DNA of 64,000 nucleotides from Corynebacterium sp. sy039 (GTDB lineage: Bacteria > Actinomycetota > Actinomycetes > Mycobacteriales > Mycobacteriaceae), in assembly GCF_007904105.1 (NCBI RefSeq), contig NZ_CP042325.1, positions 1,798,001 to 1,862,000 on the forward strand, written 5' to 3'. Positions 1 through 8,210 of this stretch are shown piece after piece. Both the position numbers and the translations under genes were made by a program. The notes under the pieces were generated by a model that had not been told where the DNA came from, ran no database searches, and saw only the letters and a list, made by a program, of their open reading frames with translations. How positions within the stretch are numbered: the first letter of the stretch is position 1; every line of letters begins with the position of its first letter.

Positions 1-392
1 ACACAAGCTGGTTTGGTGTACACAGTAATCGACATTGGGTATTCCTTACGTTCTCCTCGCACCAGCAGATATGCCTTGGCACCTTGCTGCTGGTTCTCAC
101 TAGCAATCGAGATTAAACACTATACTTTGTGTCGGAAGTATGCAACATATACTATATATAGTAGTTACATGGATGAAATTCCCAGCATGGCACTTAAGCA
201 GCCCCCAGATATAGCGATAATTTTCGTTAAAGAAATTACATCGGTGTTGTTTGCCCTTTGTTGCCATATCACCATTTGCCCAGTTCAGCGCATGATTGCC
301 GTTTTTGAGGGAACAGAAAAATATCGATAGTGTGACACTAAACATAGTTTTTATATTTTGTGCGATTTTCTGGAGTTTTCTGGTTAATAAAA
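1..392. other. Intergenic stretch, no supported gene
   Basis: I see no gene here. Open frames on both strands lack recognisable domains, a good ribosome binding site and coding-like composition. The stretch is AT-rich and holds a perfect 12-bp palindrome (ACTATATATAGT, 151-162) and a short one (TAGTGTGACACTA, 328-340). It could be the downstream flank of a gene outside the window. Confidence 0.5.
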
Positions 393-393
393 A

Positions 394-427
394 ATCGCCT
401 TAACTACACATAAGTAGTCAAGGCGAT
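394..427 (-). terminator. Rho-independent terminator of rpmJ
   Basis: The 14-bp arms (ATCGCCTTAACTAC and GTAGTCAAGGCGAT) pair with one wobble. On the minus strand the stem is followed by TTTTTATTA, just downstream of the rpmJ stop. Confidence 0.85.
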
Positions 428-442
428 AATGCAAAGCTGAAA

Positions 443-565
443 TTAGCCCTGGCGAGCCTTAAAACGTGGCTCTTTCTTGTTGATCACATAAACTTTGCCA
501 CGGCGACGCACAACCTGAGCGCCAGGCTTGTTCTTCAGCGACCGAAGGGATTTACGAACCTTCAT
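443..565 (-). CDS. rpmJ: 50S ribosomal protein L36 (cysteine-free form)
   Basis: This 40-residue basic protein starts [15 protein letters not shown] and ends FKARQG, which is the L36 signature, including [12 protein letters not shown]36 is a small protein of the large ribosomal subunit. The classical zinc-binding form carries a CxxC...C/H motif; this one has no cysteine, so it is the zinc-independent type. The start is ATG at 565 with AAGGAG six bases upstream. The gene stands alone, far from the S10 operon at the right end of the window, and has its own terminator. It faces away from nadE across a 162-bp divergent gap. Confidence 0.95.
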   Translation of the reverse strand: MKVRKSLRSLKNKPGAQVVRRRGKVYVINKKEPRFKARQG

Positions 566-632
566 TGGGCGCTCCTTTCTTGAATCATAAAAGCGAAGCC
601 AGCAAAGCATGAGACTTCACAATACTTATACA

Positions 633-665
633 GTAGATAGAACACGGATAAATAAATCTATCTAC
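633..665. promoter_or_regulatory. Inverted repeat between rpmJ and nadE
   Basis: Perfect 9-bp arms (GTAGATAGA and TCTATCTAC) are separated by 15 AT-rich bases in the divergent gap, where promoters for both genes must lie. It could be an operator. I do not recognise the regulator. Confidence 0.35.
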
Positions 666-727
666 GACACGAAGAAACATCGTATTACAGTCGCGCCCTA
701 AATACAAAATACTACTAGGATAAAACC

Positions 728-1609
728 ATGAATACTCACAACCCTTCCCCAAGCCCCGCTACTACCACCAGCACAAATAAAGAAAAAGGGCGCAGTCTAC
801 AAGAAAAAATTATCCAAGAGTTAGATATCGCTCCCGCTTTCGACCCACAAACAGAAATCACCAAGCGCATCAATTTCCTCTGCGACTATCTCAGCACCAG
901 CGGAGCTTGCGGCTTTGCCCTCGGCATCTCAGGCGGCCAGGATTCGACCCTGGCTGGAAAACTGGCACAGAAAGCCGTCGAAAAGCTGCGAAAGGAAGGC
1001 AAAGAAGTAGCTTTTTGGGCGATACGCTTGCCATACGGAGTACAAGCCGATGAAGCTGACGCGCGTACCGCACTAGAGTTCATTGCTCCAGATCACAGCA
1101 TTGTCATCAATATCAAAGACGCTACCGACGCTGCCGTCGCCGCAGCAAGTGCCGCACTAGAACAACCACTGAGCGACTTCAACAAAGGCAATATCAAGGC
1201 ACGCCAACGCATGATTGCCCAATACGCCATCGCAGGCGAAAAGAAACTGCTCGTCATTGGCACTGACCATGCCGCAGAAAATATCACCGGTTTCTTCACC
1301 AAGCATGGCGACGGCGCCGCCGACATTATCCCCCTCTTTGGACTCAACAAGCGCCAAGGCGCAGCACTACTCCAAGCACTCGGCGCACCAGAATCTACCT
1401 GGAAGAAAGTCCCCACCGCCGACCTAGAAGATAATCGCCCCGGACTCCCCGACGAAGAAGCCCTTGGCGTGAGCTACCACGACATCGACAACTACCTAGA
1501 AAACCAAGAAGTGCCAACACACAGCCGTGAACGCCTAGAACAACTCTGGTATGCAGGTGAACACAAACGCCACCTACCCGTTGCACCTGGTGATACATGG
1601 TGGCGCTAG
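728..1609 (+). CDS. nadE: NH3-dependent NAD+ synthetase
   Basis: Catalyses the last step of NAD synthesis: deamido-NAD+ (nicotinate adenine dinucleotide) plus ammonia and ATP gives NAD+. The protein has 293 residues, slightly longer than the ~275 usual for the ammonia-dependent type, because of a Ser/Thr/Pro-rich N-terminal tail of about 22 residues. The PP-loop SGGQDS lies at 68-73, and a [19 protein letters not shown] segment forms the substrate site. There is no N-terminal glutaminase domain, so free ammonia should be the donor. The start is ATG at 728, with TAGGA seven bases upstream. The 3' end converges on the first surface-protein gene across a shared hairpin. Confidence 0.95.
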   Translation: MNTHNPSPSPATTTSTNKEKGRSLQEKIIQELDIAPAFDPQTEITKRINFLCDYLSTSGACGFALGISGGQDSTLAGKLAQKAVEKLRKEGKEVAFWAIRLPYGVQADEADARTALEFIAPDHSIVINIKDATDAAVAAASAALEQPLSDFNKGNIKARQRMIAQYAIAGEKKLLVIGTDHAAENITGFFTKHGDGAADIIPLFGLNKRQGAALLQALGAPESTWKKVPTADLEDNRPGLPDEEALGVSYHDIDNYLENQEVPTHSRERLEQLWYAGEHKRHLPVAPGDTWWR

Positions 1610-1627
1610 GCACCCAAACATACGCAA

Positions 1628-1678
1628 AACCCCAATCCTTAGCGGTGATCACTCGACCGACCGCCACAGATTGGGGTT
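1628..1678. terminator. Hairpin between convergent genes
   Basis: Ten-base arms (AACCCCAATC and GATTGGGGTT) flank a loop of about 31 bases that can fold internally (GCGGT...ACCGC). The T run is weak: TTTTG on the minus side, none on the plus side. It probably ends both nadE and the convergent surface gene. Confidence 0.55.
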
Positions 1679-1702
1679 CACGTGTAAATGCAGTAACTAG
1701 TT

Positions 1703-3363
1703 TTACGCTGCGCGCAGATGTCCGCCAGTAGTAACTTTAGGACGGTCTTTCTTCGCTACAGTCTTAGCCTGCTTAGCGACGTTATCTTTCACACTTTCAG
1801 CGATAACGGTCTTAGGTGCAGGCTTAGATCCTGGTTTAGAATCGACAGGTTTATCCTGCTCAGGTTGTTCAGGATTGCCCTCAGGCTCTACCACTGTAGT
1901 AACAACCTCACCCTGCTCAACCTCTGTGTCTGTGTCAGGCACAGTTGGTGGAACAACAGGAATCTTAGGCTCCTCACGTTCTTCAGGACGCTCACCAGGC
2001 TTCACAGGTTTGTCCTGCTCAGATTCCTGTGGTTCTTCAGAAGGAGTAGGTTCCTGAGTTTCCTCACTTGGCGTTGGTTCCTCAGACTCCTGAGGTTCCT
2101 CGCTAGAGGTTGGTTCCTCGGAATCTCCAGGTTCCTCAGTTTCCTTGGAAGGCTTAGCAGGCTCAACCTCCTCTTCCTCAGAAGGAGTAGGTTCTTCAGA
2201 TTCCTGTGGCTCCTCACTAGGTGGAACCTCAGTCTCCTCATCAGGACAAAGAGTAATATGCTGGAAACCCTGATCACAGTTATCCTCACCACCATTAAGC
2301 GGACCAAAATAATTCACCGCAGGATTCAAGTGAAGATTAAACGTCGACTGATAAGCACCATATTTATATGCACCAGCAGACTCAATGTCAGTACCAATCG
2401 TGTCAAACCGATCAGTGTTACGAGTAACAGCACAGGTACCCACACTCGTTAAACCATGCTTCGTACCTTGCTCAGCATACAAAGCAGCAATCTTCTCATT
2501 CTCCAAAGCGATTTCTTTGTTGCGCTGCTCAATCTCTGCTTTACGAGCTGGAGACGCAGACTCATCCTCAGGAATCATTGGGATAGACACAGGAGGTAGT
2601 TCATCAGTACGACCCCACGCATAATCTTTCAGACTCTGGCAACCCTCTTCAGCGCTACCAGGTCCACCTTCCTCAGAAGAACACTTCCACAGCATATTCT
2701 CCGCACGAATCGGAATATAGGTATCCTCACCAACTGCTTCCACAGTACCGGTAACCTCAAAAGTGAATACACCCAGCGCGTTCAAGCCGATTTGATAGAA
2801 ATCCCAATCAGGCTGATCAGCAAAAGAAGAGCGCTGGACACCATACTGCATACCCTCTTGATCGCTCCGATTCTCAGGATAGCCATCATATTTCAACAAA
2901 GAACCAAAAAGATTCTTCACAAAAGACGACACATGATATGTCTCGTTATCCTTTAGTTCCTCCATTGAATCAACAATAGGAACCTGGTAATCCACCATCT
3001 TTGCAGGAACATAGCTCCAGCTAAAATTATCAGAAGAGTAGTATTTTTGCGCCGGCATATGCGTCAACCTAATCGACACATCTTTCACCGTAGATGGGAT
3101 CATAATCTGCGCACCACGAGAGGTTTGGATGTGATCCTCAGACATCGCCAAAGGTGATAACTGCACCTGCCACGTGACCTGTGTTTCATCCCCCACCTGT
3201 TTTACACAGGTAGAACCTGTATCACAGTTCGCACCACCCCACGAACCACGAACATTATCCCTGCTATCGGCTAATACTGAGGGGGGGGGGCTAGAAAACC
3301 CGCACCAAGCACACTTACGGCAACAGTCGCCGCAGCACGCTTAGCAAAACGATTCAACAACAT
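1703..3363 (-). CDS. Secreted Pro/Glu/Ser-rich surface protein, poly-C phase-variable, out of frame here
   Basis: I do not recognise the family. The start is ATG at 3363 (AGAGG upstream), opening a signal peptide (MLLNRFAKRAAATVAVSVLG...). A run of ten C (3281-3290) follows. As sequenced, the frame ends at TAG after about 30 residues, while the body stays open in the next frame from before 3196 to 1703. Adding one C (or removing two) joins them into a 553-residue protein with signal peptidase site SVLA|D at 32/33. The body has a Cys pair near the mature N-terminus, an ordered domain of about 290 residues, then a long SEEPQESEEPTPSEE-type repeat region and a Lys-rich end (TTGGHLRAA). There is no LPXTG sorting signal or C-terminal membrane anchor. 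It is the downstream copy of a tandem pair. Confidence 0.8.
3281..3290 (-). repeat. Homopolymer tract (C10 on coding strand)
   Basis: Ten consecutive G on the plus strand encode the Ala-Pro-Pro-Pro stretch of the signal peptide. At length 10 the gene is out of frame; 11 or 8 restores it. The length and position are typical of slipped-strand contingency tracts. Confidence 0.85.
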
Positions 3364-3470
3364 TATTTCCTCTATTCTCCTAGGAAAAAGAACAAAAACA
3401 CTTTCCAAGCCATTCTCAGCCCCAAAACACAAAGCTGAGAAAAACCTAAAAGCCCCCTCATCATAACCCA
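3364..3470 (-). promoter_or_regulatory. Putative promoter and 5' UTR of surface gene, downstream copy
   Basis: On the minus strand a TATGAT hexamer (3460-3465) is preceded at 18 bp by TAGGAC, then by an untranslated leader of about 95 bases. The leader holds an 8-bp hairpin (TTCTCAGC/GCTGAGAA, 3413-3441) and a purine-rich ribosome binding region. The same elements recur upstream of the other copy, which supports function. Confidence 0.4.
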
Positions 3471-3482
3471 AGACATAAAGAA

Positions 3483-3509
3483 AGTCCTAGCACCAATGGT
3501 GCCAGGACT
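3483..3509 (-). terminator. Terminator of the upstream surface gene
   Basis: Arms AGTCCTAGCACC and GGTGCCAGGACT pair with one mismatch around a 3-base loop. On the minus strand the stem is followed by TTCTTTATG. It separates the two paralogues, so each appears to be its own transcription unit. Confidence 0.7.
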
Positions 3510-3526
3510 CTTGCATGAAACAAAAA

Positions 3527-5262
3527 TTACGCTACGCGCAGATGACCACCCGTGGTTACTTTAGGGCGGTCTTTCTTCGCTACAGTCTTAGCCTGCTTAG
3601 CGACGTTATCCTTCACACTTTCAGCGATAACGGTCTTAGGTGCAGGCTTAGATTCCGGTTTAGAATCGGCAGGTTTGTCCTCAGGTTTTTCTTCCTTATC
3701 CTCAGGCTCTACAACAGCAGTAACAACCTCACCCTGCTCAGCATCAACGTCTGTGTCAGGCACAGTTGGCGGAACAACAGGCTTAACCGGTTCCTCACGT
3801 TCCTCAGGACACTCAGCTGGCTTCACAGGCTTAGATTCAGAAGGAGTAGGTTCCTGAGTTTCCTCACTTGGAGTGGGCTCCTCAGACTCTACAGGCTCAT
3901 CGCTAGAGGTTGGTGCCTCAGAATCAGTTGGCTCCTCTGTTTCCTTGGAAGGCTTAGCAGGCTCAACCTCCTCTTCCTCAGAAAGCGTAGGCTCTTCAGA
4001 TTCCTGTGGCTCGTCAGAAGGCGTTGGCTCCTCAGACTCTACAGGCTCCTCACTAGGTGGAACCTCAGTCTCCTCATCAGGACACAACGTAATATGCTGG
4101 AAGCCCTGGTCGCAGTTATCCTCACCACCAAGCAACGGACCATAATATTGCACCGCAGGGTTCAAGTAAAGATTAGATATCCGCACATACTCACCATACC
4201 TGTAACCACCATGCTCAATATCCTTACTAATCGTGTCAAAACGGCCAGTATCACGAGTAACCGCACACGCACCCACACCAGTCAAACCATGCTTTGTACC
4301 TTGCTCAGCATACAACGCAGCAATCTTCTCATTCTCTAACGCAATCTCTTTATTACGTTGCTCGATTTCTACTTTACGAGCTTCAGACGCAAACTCATCC
4401 TCCGCAATCATAGGAATAGACACAGGAGGCAACTCACCCGTACGATTCCATGCGTGTTTTTTCAAGGGTGCACAACCTTGATCAGGGCTACCAGGTCCAC
4501 CCCCCTCAGAAGTACACTTCCACAACATATTATCCGCACGAATCGGCACATACGTATCCTCACCGACAGCCTCAACAGTACCGGTAACCTCAAAAGTAAA
4601 GATACCTGGCATATTCAAGCCAATCTGATACGTATCCCACGCTGGTTGATAGGCAAAAGAAGACGGATCAGCACCAGTAGTGGAAGTAGGTTGTTTACCA
4701 TTGGTATACTTATAGAAGGGACTTACTTTATAGCGTTCTTCATTTGCTTTATCTACCTGATTATCGTCAGAGATAAAAGGATCACCAGAAAATTCAGCAG
4801 CATCCCTGATGGGAACATCAAAATCTACTTGCTGAGCAGGCACAAACGAACCATACCCTCTATCACTTTCAGATTTGGTCGTTTCGATAATATTTCCATC
4901 CAAATCTTTCCACACATATACAGTAGCGTCATCAGTAGATACCTGCTCTGTTGGCATATGCGTCATCTTGATAGACACATCTTTAACCGTGGAAGGAATC
5001 ATAATCTGCGCACCACGAGAAGTCTGCTTGTGATCTTCAGACATCAACAAAGGCGATAATTGTACCTGCCAGGTAACCTGCGTTTCATCCCCCACTTGTT
5101 TTACACAGGTAGAACCAGTGTCACAGTTCGCACCACCCCATGTACCATGAACATTATCGTAGCCACCGGCTAATACCGAGGGGGGGGGGCTAGAAAACCC
5201 GAACCAAGCATACTCGCGGCAACCACAGCCGCAGCACGCTTAGCAAAACGATTCAACAACAT
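3527..5262 (-). CDS. Secreted Pro/Glu/Ser-rich surface protein, second phase-variable paralogue, out of frame here
   Basis: Paralogue of the gene just downstream, and likewise unrecognised as a family. ATG at 5262 opens an almost identical signal peptide, interrupted by C10 (5180-5189). In the sequenced state translation stops after about 30 residues. One extra C gives 578 residues with cleavage at SVLA|GG. The start of the mature protein (WGGANCDTGSTCVKQ), parts of the globular domain (SPL.MSEDH.QTSRGAQIM; FTFEVTGTVEAVGEDTY) and the C-terminus (KDRPKVTTGGHLRVA) match the sister protein. Residues about 75-160 differ and carry a longer insert (VYVWKDLDGNIIETTKSESD). The Glu/Pro/Ser repeats differ in number. 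No sortase signal is seen; attachment to the envelope is unknown. Confidence 0.8.
5180..5189 (-). repeat. Homopolymer tract (C10 on coding strand), second copy
   Basis: Ten G on the plus strand sit at exactly the same codons as in the sister gene, with the same out-of-frame result. Retention of the tract in both copies argues for selection rather than chance. Confidence 0.85.
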
Positions 5263-5362
5263 TATTTCCTCTATTCTCCTAGGAAAAAGAACAAAAAGCA
5301 CTTTCCAAGCCCTCTCAGCCACAAAACAAAGCTGAGAAAAACCTAAAAGCACACTCATCATA
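5263..5362 (-). promoter_or_regulatory. Putative promoter and 5' UTR of surface gene, upstream copy
   Basis: A TATGAT hexamer (minus strand, 5357-5362) is preceded at 18 bp by CTGGCA. The leader carries a CTCAGC/GCTGAG hairpin and is nearly identical to the leader of the downstream copy. Confidence 0.4.
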
Positions 5363-5397
5363 ACCACAGAACAGGAAATATGCCAGCTCATGCGTCG

Positions 5398-6588
5398 CTA
5401 AGTACGTCGTATTTTCTTCGCTATCCATGTCACACCAACAGGCAAAACAGTAAACACAACCGTCCCCACACCCGACAACACCAACGCACAACCCCCACCC
5501 ACACACTGCACAAGCGGAGCACCACACACATACCCCACCAACATCGCCGAACTATTCACCGAACCCATCGTCGACAAAGCCTTCGGACGCACCCGCACAT
5601 CAACAGCCCCCACCACCAACAACCGCAACGCCCCAACCTGCACCGCATTACACACCCCCGCAACCAACGCACACACCACCCCCACAATCACACTACGACC
5701 CACCCCAACACCAGCAATCGCAACACCCATCACCACACCACCAACAATCAACACCACAAACGCATTCCCCTCACGCACCCGCGACGACAACCGCGCCCCC
5801 ACAATACGCCCCACAACAAACCCCTGACCCAACACCGCATACCCCAAACCCCCAGCATGCAACTCATTCAACGCAAAAAACACCAACGCCACGTTATACA
5901 CCGACGTAAAAATAATCGCCACCCAAATACTCTGCAACGCCACACGCGCCTGCCGATGACGCAGCAACAACGAAGGCGCTTCCACCAAACGCCGCCAAAA
6001 ACTACGCTGATCTCCCCCTGCACCCTGACACTGCTCATCATCACCCACACGCGGTGCCCCCACCACGCACAACACCACAATCACACACAGGTTCACAACA
6101 ATCTCTGCGAGAAACGCACCAGAAAGCGACACCCGCTCAACCACCACACCGCCAGCAGCTGAACCAACAAAACCACCAACAAGACGCGCAGTATCAAGCC
6201 TGGAAAACACCTGCGCCGCCGCCAAATCAGGCGCAAGTTTTTCCGTTAACGAAAAAATCGCCGGGATACTCACCCCAGCCAACGCCGAACTAACCAACGT
6301 CCCCGCAATCAACACCACAGGACGCAAAAACAAAACCAGCGTCACCAGCACCACTATCTCACCAATAATGCTGCCAATGGCAACAGTACGGATTGAAAAC
6401 TTATCAAACACCGGCGCTAAGAAAGGCGCAACAAAAATACTCGCACACGCACTCGCAATAAGCGTACCGCTGACCACCCCCGCACCCGCCCCCGTCGTAG
6501 CAAAATGCACAGACACCCCAATACTGGTCATAGCCCCACACAACACAGTCAAAAAATACGCAATTATTAGGGCTTTGACCTTGTGCAT
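5398..6588 (-). CDS. MFS permease
   Basis: A 396-residue polytopic membrane protein of the major facilitator superfamily. About 12 hydrophobic segments run through the protein, starting at residues 5-25, with a basic loop between segments 2 and 3 (FDKFSIRTVA) and a long charged central loop (DDEQCQGAGGDQ...). This is a size and layout typical of drug or metabolite efflux MFS proteins. The substrate cannot be told from sequence. The start is ATG at 6588 with AAAGG upstream. Its coding strand is unusually rich in G and T (GTG, GGT, GTT codons), giving a marked strand skew compared with its neighbours. It lies just downstream of the SPOUT methyltransferase and may be cotranscribed with it. Confidence 0.8.
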   Translation of the reverse strand: MHKVKALIIAYFLTVLCGAMTSIGVSVHFATTGAGAGVVSGTLIASACASIFVAPFLAPVFDKFSIRTVAIGSIIGEIVVLVTLVLFLRPVVLIAGTLVSSALAGVSIPAIFSLTEKLAPDLAAAQVFSRLDTARLVGGFVGSAAGGVVVERVSLSGAFLAEIVVNLCVIVVLCVVGAPRVGDDEQCQGAGGDQRSFWRRLVEAPSLLLRHRQARVALQSIWVAIIFTSVYNVALVFFALNELHAGGLGYAVLGQGFVVGRIVGARLSSRVREGNAFVVLIVGGVVMGVAIAGVGVGRSVIVGVVCALVAGVCNAVQVGALRLLVVGAVDVRVRPKALSTMGSVNSSAMLVGYVCGAPLVQCVGGGCALVLSGVGTVVFTVLPVGVTWIAKKIRRT

Positions 6589-6601
6589 TGCTACTTACCT
6601 T

Positions 6602-7432
6602 TCATCGCATGGAGTGAGCAAATAATGCGATAGCTGTTGCCACAGACACGTTGAGTGATTCCACCTTATCGCTCATCGGTATCGAAAAACGCATTGACGC
6701 TAAAGAATCAAGTTGCGTCGACGGCCCATGACGCTCGCTGCCCATCAAAATAGCAAGCCGCTGCTGCACCTGTGCGATCTCGCTAATGGGGTGGGCGGCG
6801 TCGGCGCTTAATGTTGCTAACGCAATGCTGTGTTCTTGGACATAGCACACAAAATCGCTGCGCTGCGCTAATACAACCGGCAATGCAAAAACTGTCCCTC
6901 GGCTAGCACGCACTAAACGACGATCCACAATAGATGTTAAGTCACTATCTACTAGCACCACTGCCGAGGCATTCAGCGCACACGCAGTTCTGGTAATAGC
7001 CCCGATATTCCCCGCCAGCTTTACCCCATCTAGCACAATAATATCGCCATGTAGATGTGTAATATCGCTGAGCTGAGCAGGCTGCGGAACCTGTGCCAGC
7101 GCAAACAGACGAGAGCGTTTTTGCGTCCCAAAAAGGTGCTTTGCCACATGAACTGCCAAACGATACACAGGTAATCCGTGTTCGTCGAGTGCCCTCTGGG
7201 TAGGAGCATCAATCTCAGTGTCACCTGTAACAAATACCTCCGTGAGCACAATTCCATGCGCGAGCGCTTGAACGATATTCTCACCGTCATCAATGACAAA
7301 TAGATCGCTGTCAGTATGAGCATTATCCGCGCTGAGAGCTTGTGCAATGCGTCTTACCTGGGCGGTTGTCGGGTCGTCGAGAAGCGGAATGTGGGTAGTG
7401 TGCGGGGAAGAATGCTGCGAAGTATCCGTCAT
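6602..7432 (-). CDS. TrmH/SpoU-family RNA 2'-O-methyltransferase (TsnR-like)
   Basis: A SPOUT-class enzyme of about 276 residues that should use S-adenosylmethionine to methylate a ribose in rRNA or tRNA. The knot motifs are visible: LDGVKLAGNIGAITRTA, then ILMGSERHG and IPMSDKVESLNVSVATAIALF near the C-terminus. An N-terminal substrate-binding domain (residues ~15-100) resembles that of the thiostrepton-resistance methyltransferase and its relatives. The start ATG at 7432 is chosen because a TTGACA -35 and a -10 lie just upstream; an earlier in-frame start (7450) would fall inside the promoter. Whether it confers antibiotic resistance or is a housekeeping enzyme is unknown. The MFS gene follows 13 bases downstream. 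Confidence 0.85.
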   Translation of the reverse strand: MTDTSQHSSPHTTHIPLLDDPTTAQVRRIAQALSADNAHTDSDLFVIDDGENIVQALAHGIVLTEVFVTGDTEIDAPTQRALDEHGLPVYRLAVHVAKHLFGTQKRSRLFALAQVPQPAQLSDITHLHGDIIVLDGVKLAGNIGAITRTACALNASAVVLVDSDLTSIVDRRLVRASRGTVFALPVVLAQRSDFVCYVQEHSIALATLSADAAHPISEIAQVQQRLAILMGSERHGPSTQLDSLASMRFSIPMSDKVESLNVSVATAIALFAHSMR

Positions 7433-7437
7433 TCCTC

Positions 7438-7466
7438 TATCTTGGCACACGCGAACCTAATGTCAA
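7438..7466 (-). promoter_or_regulatory. Promoter of the SPOUT methyltransferase gene
   Basis: A perfect TTGACA (minus strand, 7461-7466), a 17-bp spacer and AAGATA (7438-7443) lie directly before ATG 7432. The mRNA would have almost no leader. Confidence 0.5.
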
Positions 7467-7502
7467 TTAGGCTTTGTGGGTGACTCCGCAGAAATAAAAA
7501 AA

Positions 7503-7527
7503 TTCTTTATGCCCCTGGCATAAAGAA
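7503..7527 (-). terminator. Terminator of tRNA-Gly
   Basis: A perfect 11-bp stem (TTCTTTATGCC/GGCATAAAGAA) with a 3-base loop is followed on the minus strand by TTTTTTTATTTC. Confidence 0.9.
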
Positions 7528-7530
7528 AAA

Positions 7531-7605
7531 TGGAGGGAATGACGGGAATCGAACCCGCGTCTTCAGCTTGGAAGGCTGAGGTATTAGCCACTATACGACA
7601 TTCCC
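7531..7605 (-). tRNA. tRNA-Gly (anticodon UCC)
   Basis: The acceptor stem GGGAATG/CATTCCC, an anticodon loop CTTCCAA and a T arm with GGTTCGATTCC fit a cloverleaf. The anticodon TCC reads GGA/GGG glycine codons. A genomic CCA end is present (7531-7533) after discriminator T. A strong terminator follows. Confidence 0.95.
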
Positions 7606-7887
7606 ACAACGCTTTGCGCTTCCTCAGAGAGTAGTACAAACCTTGCAAAAAACAAAATCTCCTGCTCGAACCGCCTCTTTTCCATCTCCTCCCCGCACTT
7701 TCCTTCGCAATTGCCGCCACCGTTTCCCGCCGCTTTTCCAGCAGGGAAACAGCACAATTGCAGCTAAAAACTTTTAAGAAAAATTGCCCGGATAATATAC
7801 GCACTCACCTGCTCTTTTTCTTGATCTTCCTTAGAAAATGTGCCGGTCGATAGAAACACACGCGTCGAATTGCTGAGAAAACTTAGT

Positions 7888-7893
7888 TACTAT
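7888..7893 (+). promoter_or_regulatory. -10 element for a leaderless transcript
   Basis: TACTAT lies six bases before ATG 7900, where transcription would start at the start codon itself. No ribosome binding site is present. No clear -35 is seen. Nothing else is recognised between the tRNA-Gly gene and this site. Confidence 0.4.
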
Positions 7894-7899
7894 GCAACC

Positions 7900-8124
7900 A
7901 TGAAACCGAAGATAATCGACATTGATACTGGTCATGAGCTATGGACAGCTATCGAATGTGCTACATTTTCTCACACTGCTCGCGGCACATTCACCAGCTA
8001 TGCAGGACGCGGACGCGCACCAGCACCCGTCGCTAAGCTTCATGGACTTACTCTCTGGGACCGTAAAGACATTGAAGAGTGGGTAGCGACGCGCAAAAAG
8101 ACAAAATCATCGCACAACTCTTGA
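7900..8124 (+). CDS. Small helix-turn-helix (excisionase/AlpA-like) protein
   Basis: A 74-residue protein. The segment WTAIECATFS..TARGTFTSYAGRGRAPAPVAKLHGLTLWDRKDIEEW matches the pattern of MerR/excisionase-type winged helices, in which a recognition helix is followed by a wing and a final W anchoring the domain (the final W is near residue 62). It is probably a DNA-binding regulator; no integrase or phage gene is nearby, so an excision role is unlikely. An in-frame GTG at 7840 would add 20 residues, but ATG 7900 is favoured because a -10 hexamer sits six bases before it. The next gene, on the same strand, encodes an unrecognised membrane protein. Confidence 0.65.
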   Translation: MKPKIIDIDTGHELWTAIECATFSHTARGTFTSYAGRGRAPAPVAKLHGLTLWDRKDIEEWVATRKKTKSSHNS

Positions 8125-8210
8125 GCCTGCGCATAGGAACTATTTTCGACGCTGCGTCGTTGGGGAATTAGAAAACTTAAGCCGTAATTCTCGCCTGGTT
8201 CGGAGTGCCC

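Larger units (their letters stand above)
1703..5370 (-). repeat. Tandem gene duplication including leader
   Basis: Two copies (1703-3470 and 3527-5370) share leader, signal peptide, C10 tract, mature start and 3' end at high identity. The central domain and the repeat region have diverged. A terminator separates them. The mosaic identity suggests duplication followed by divergence or gene conversion. Confidence 0.8.

Noticed and set aside
13-345. Open frames on both strands at the left edge
   Set aside because: No recognisable domain, poor ribosome binding sites and low coding-like composition; the two frames also overlap each other.
5380-6162. Plus-strand Thr/His/Asn-rich open frame of 260 codons over the MFS gene
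   Set aside because: A composition-driven shadow of the G/T-skewed minus-strand MFS gene, with no homology.
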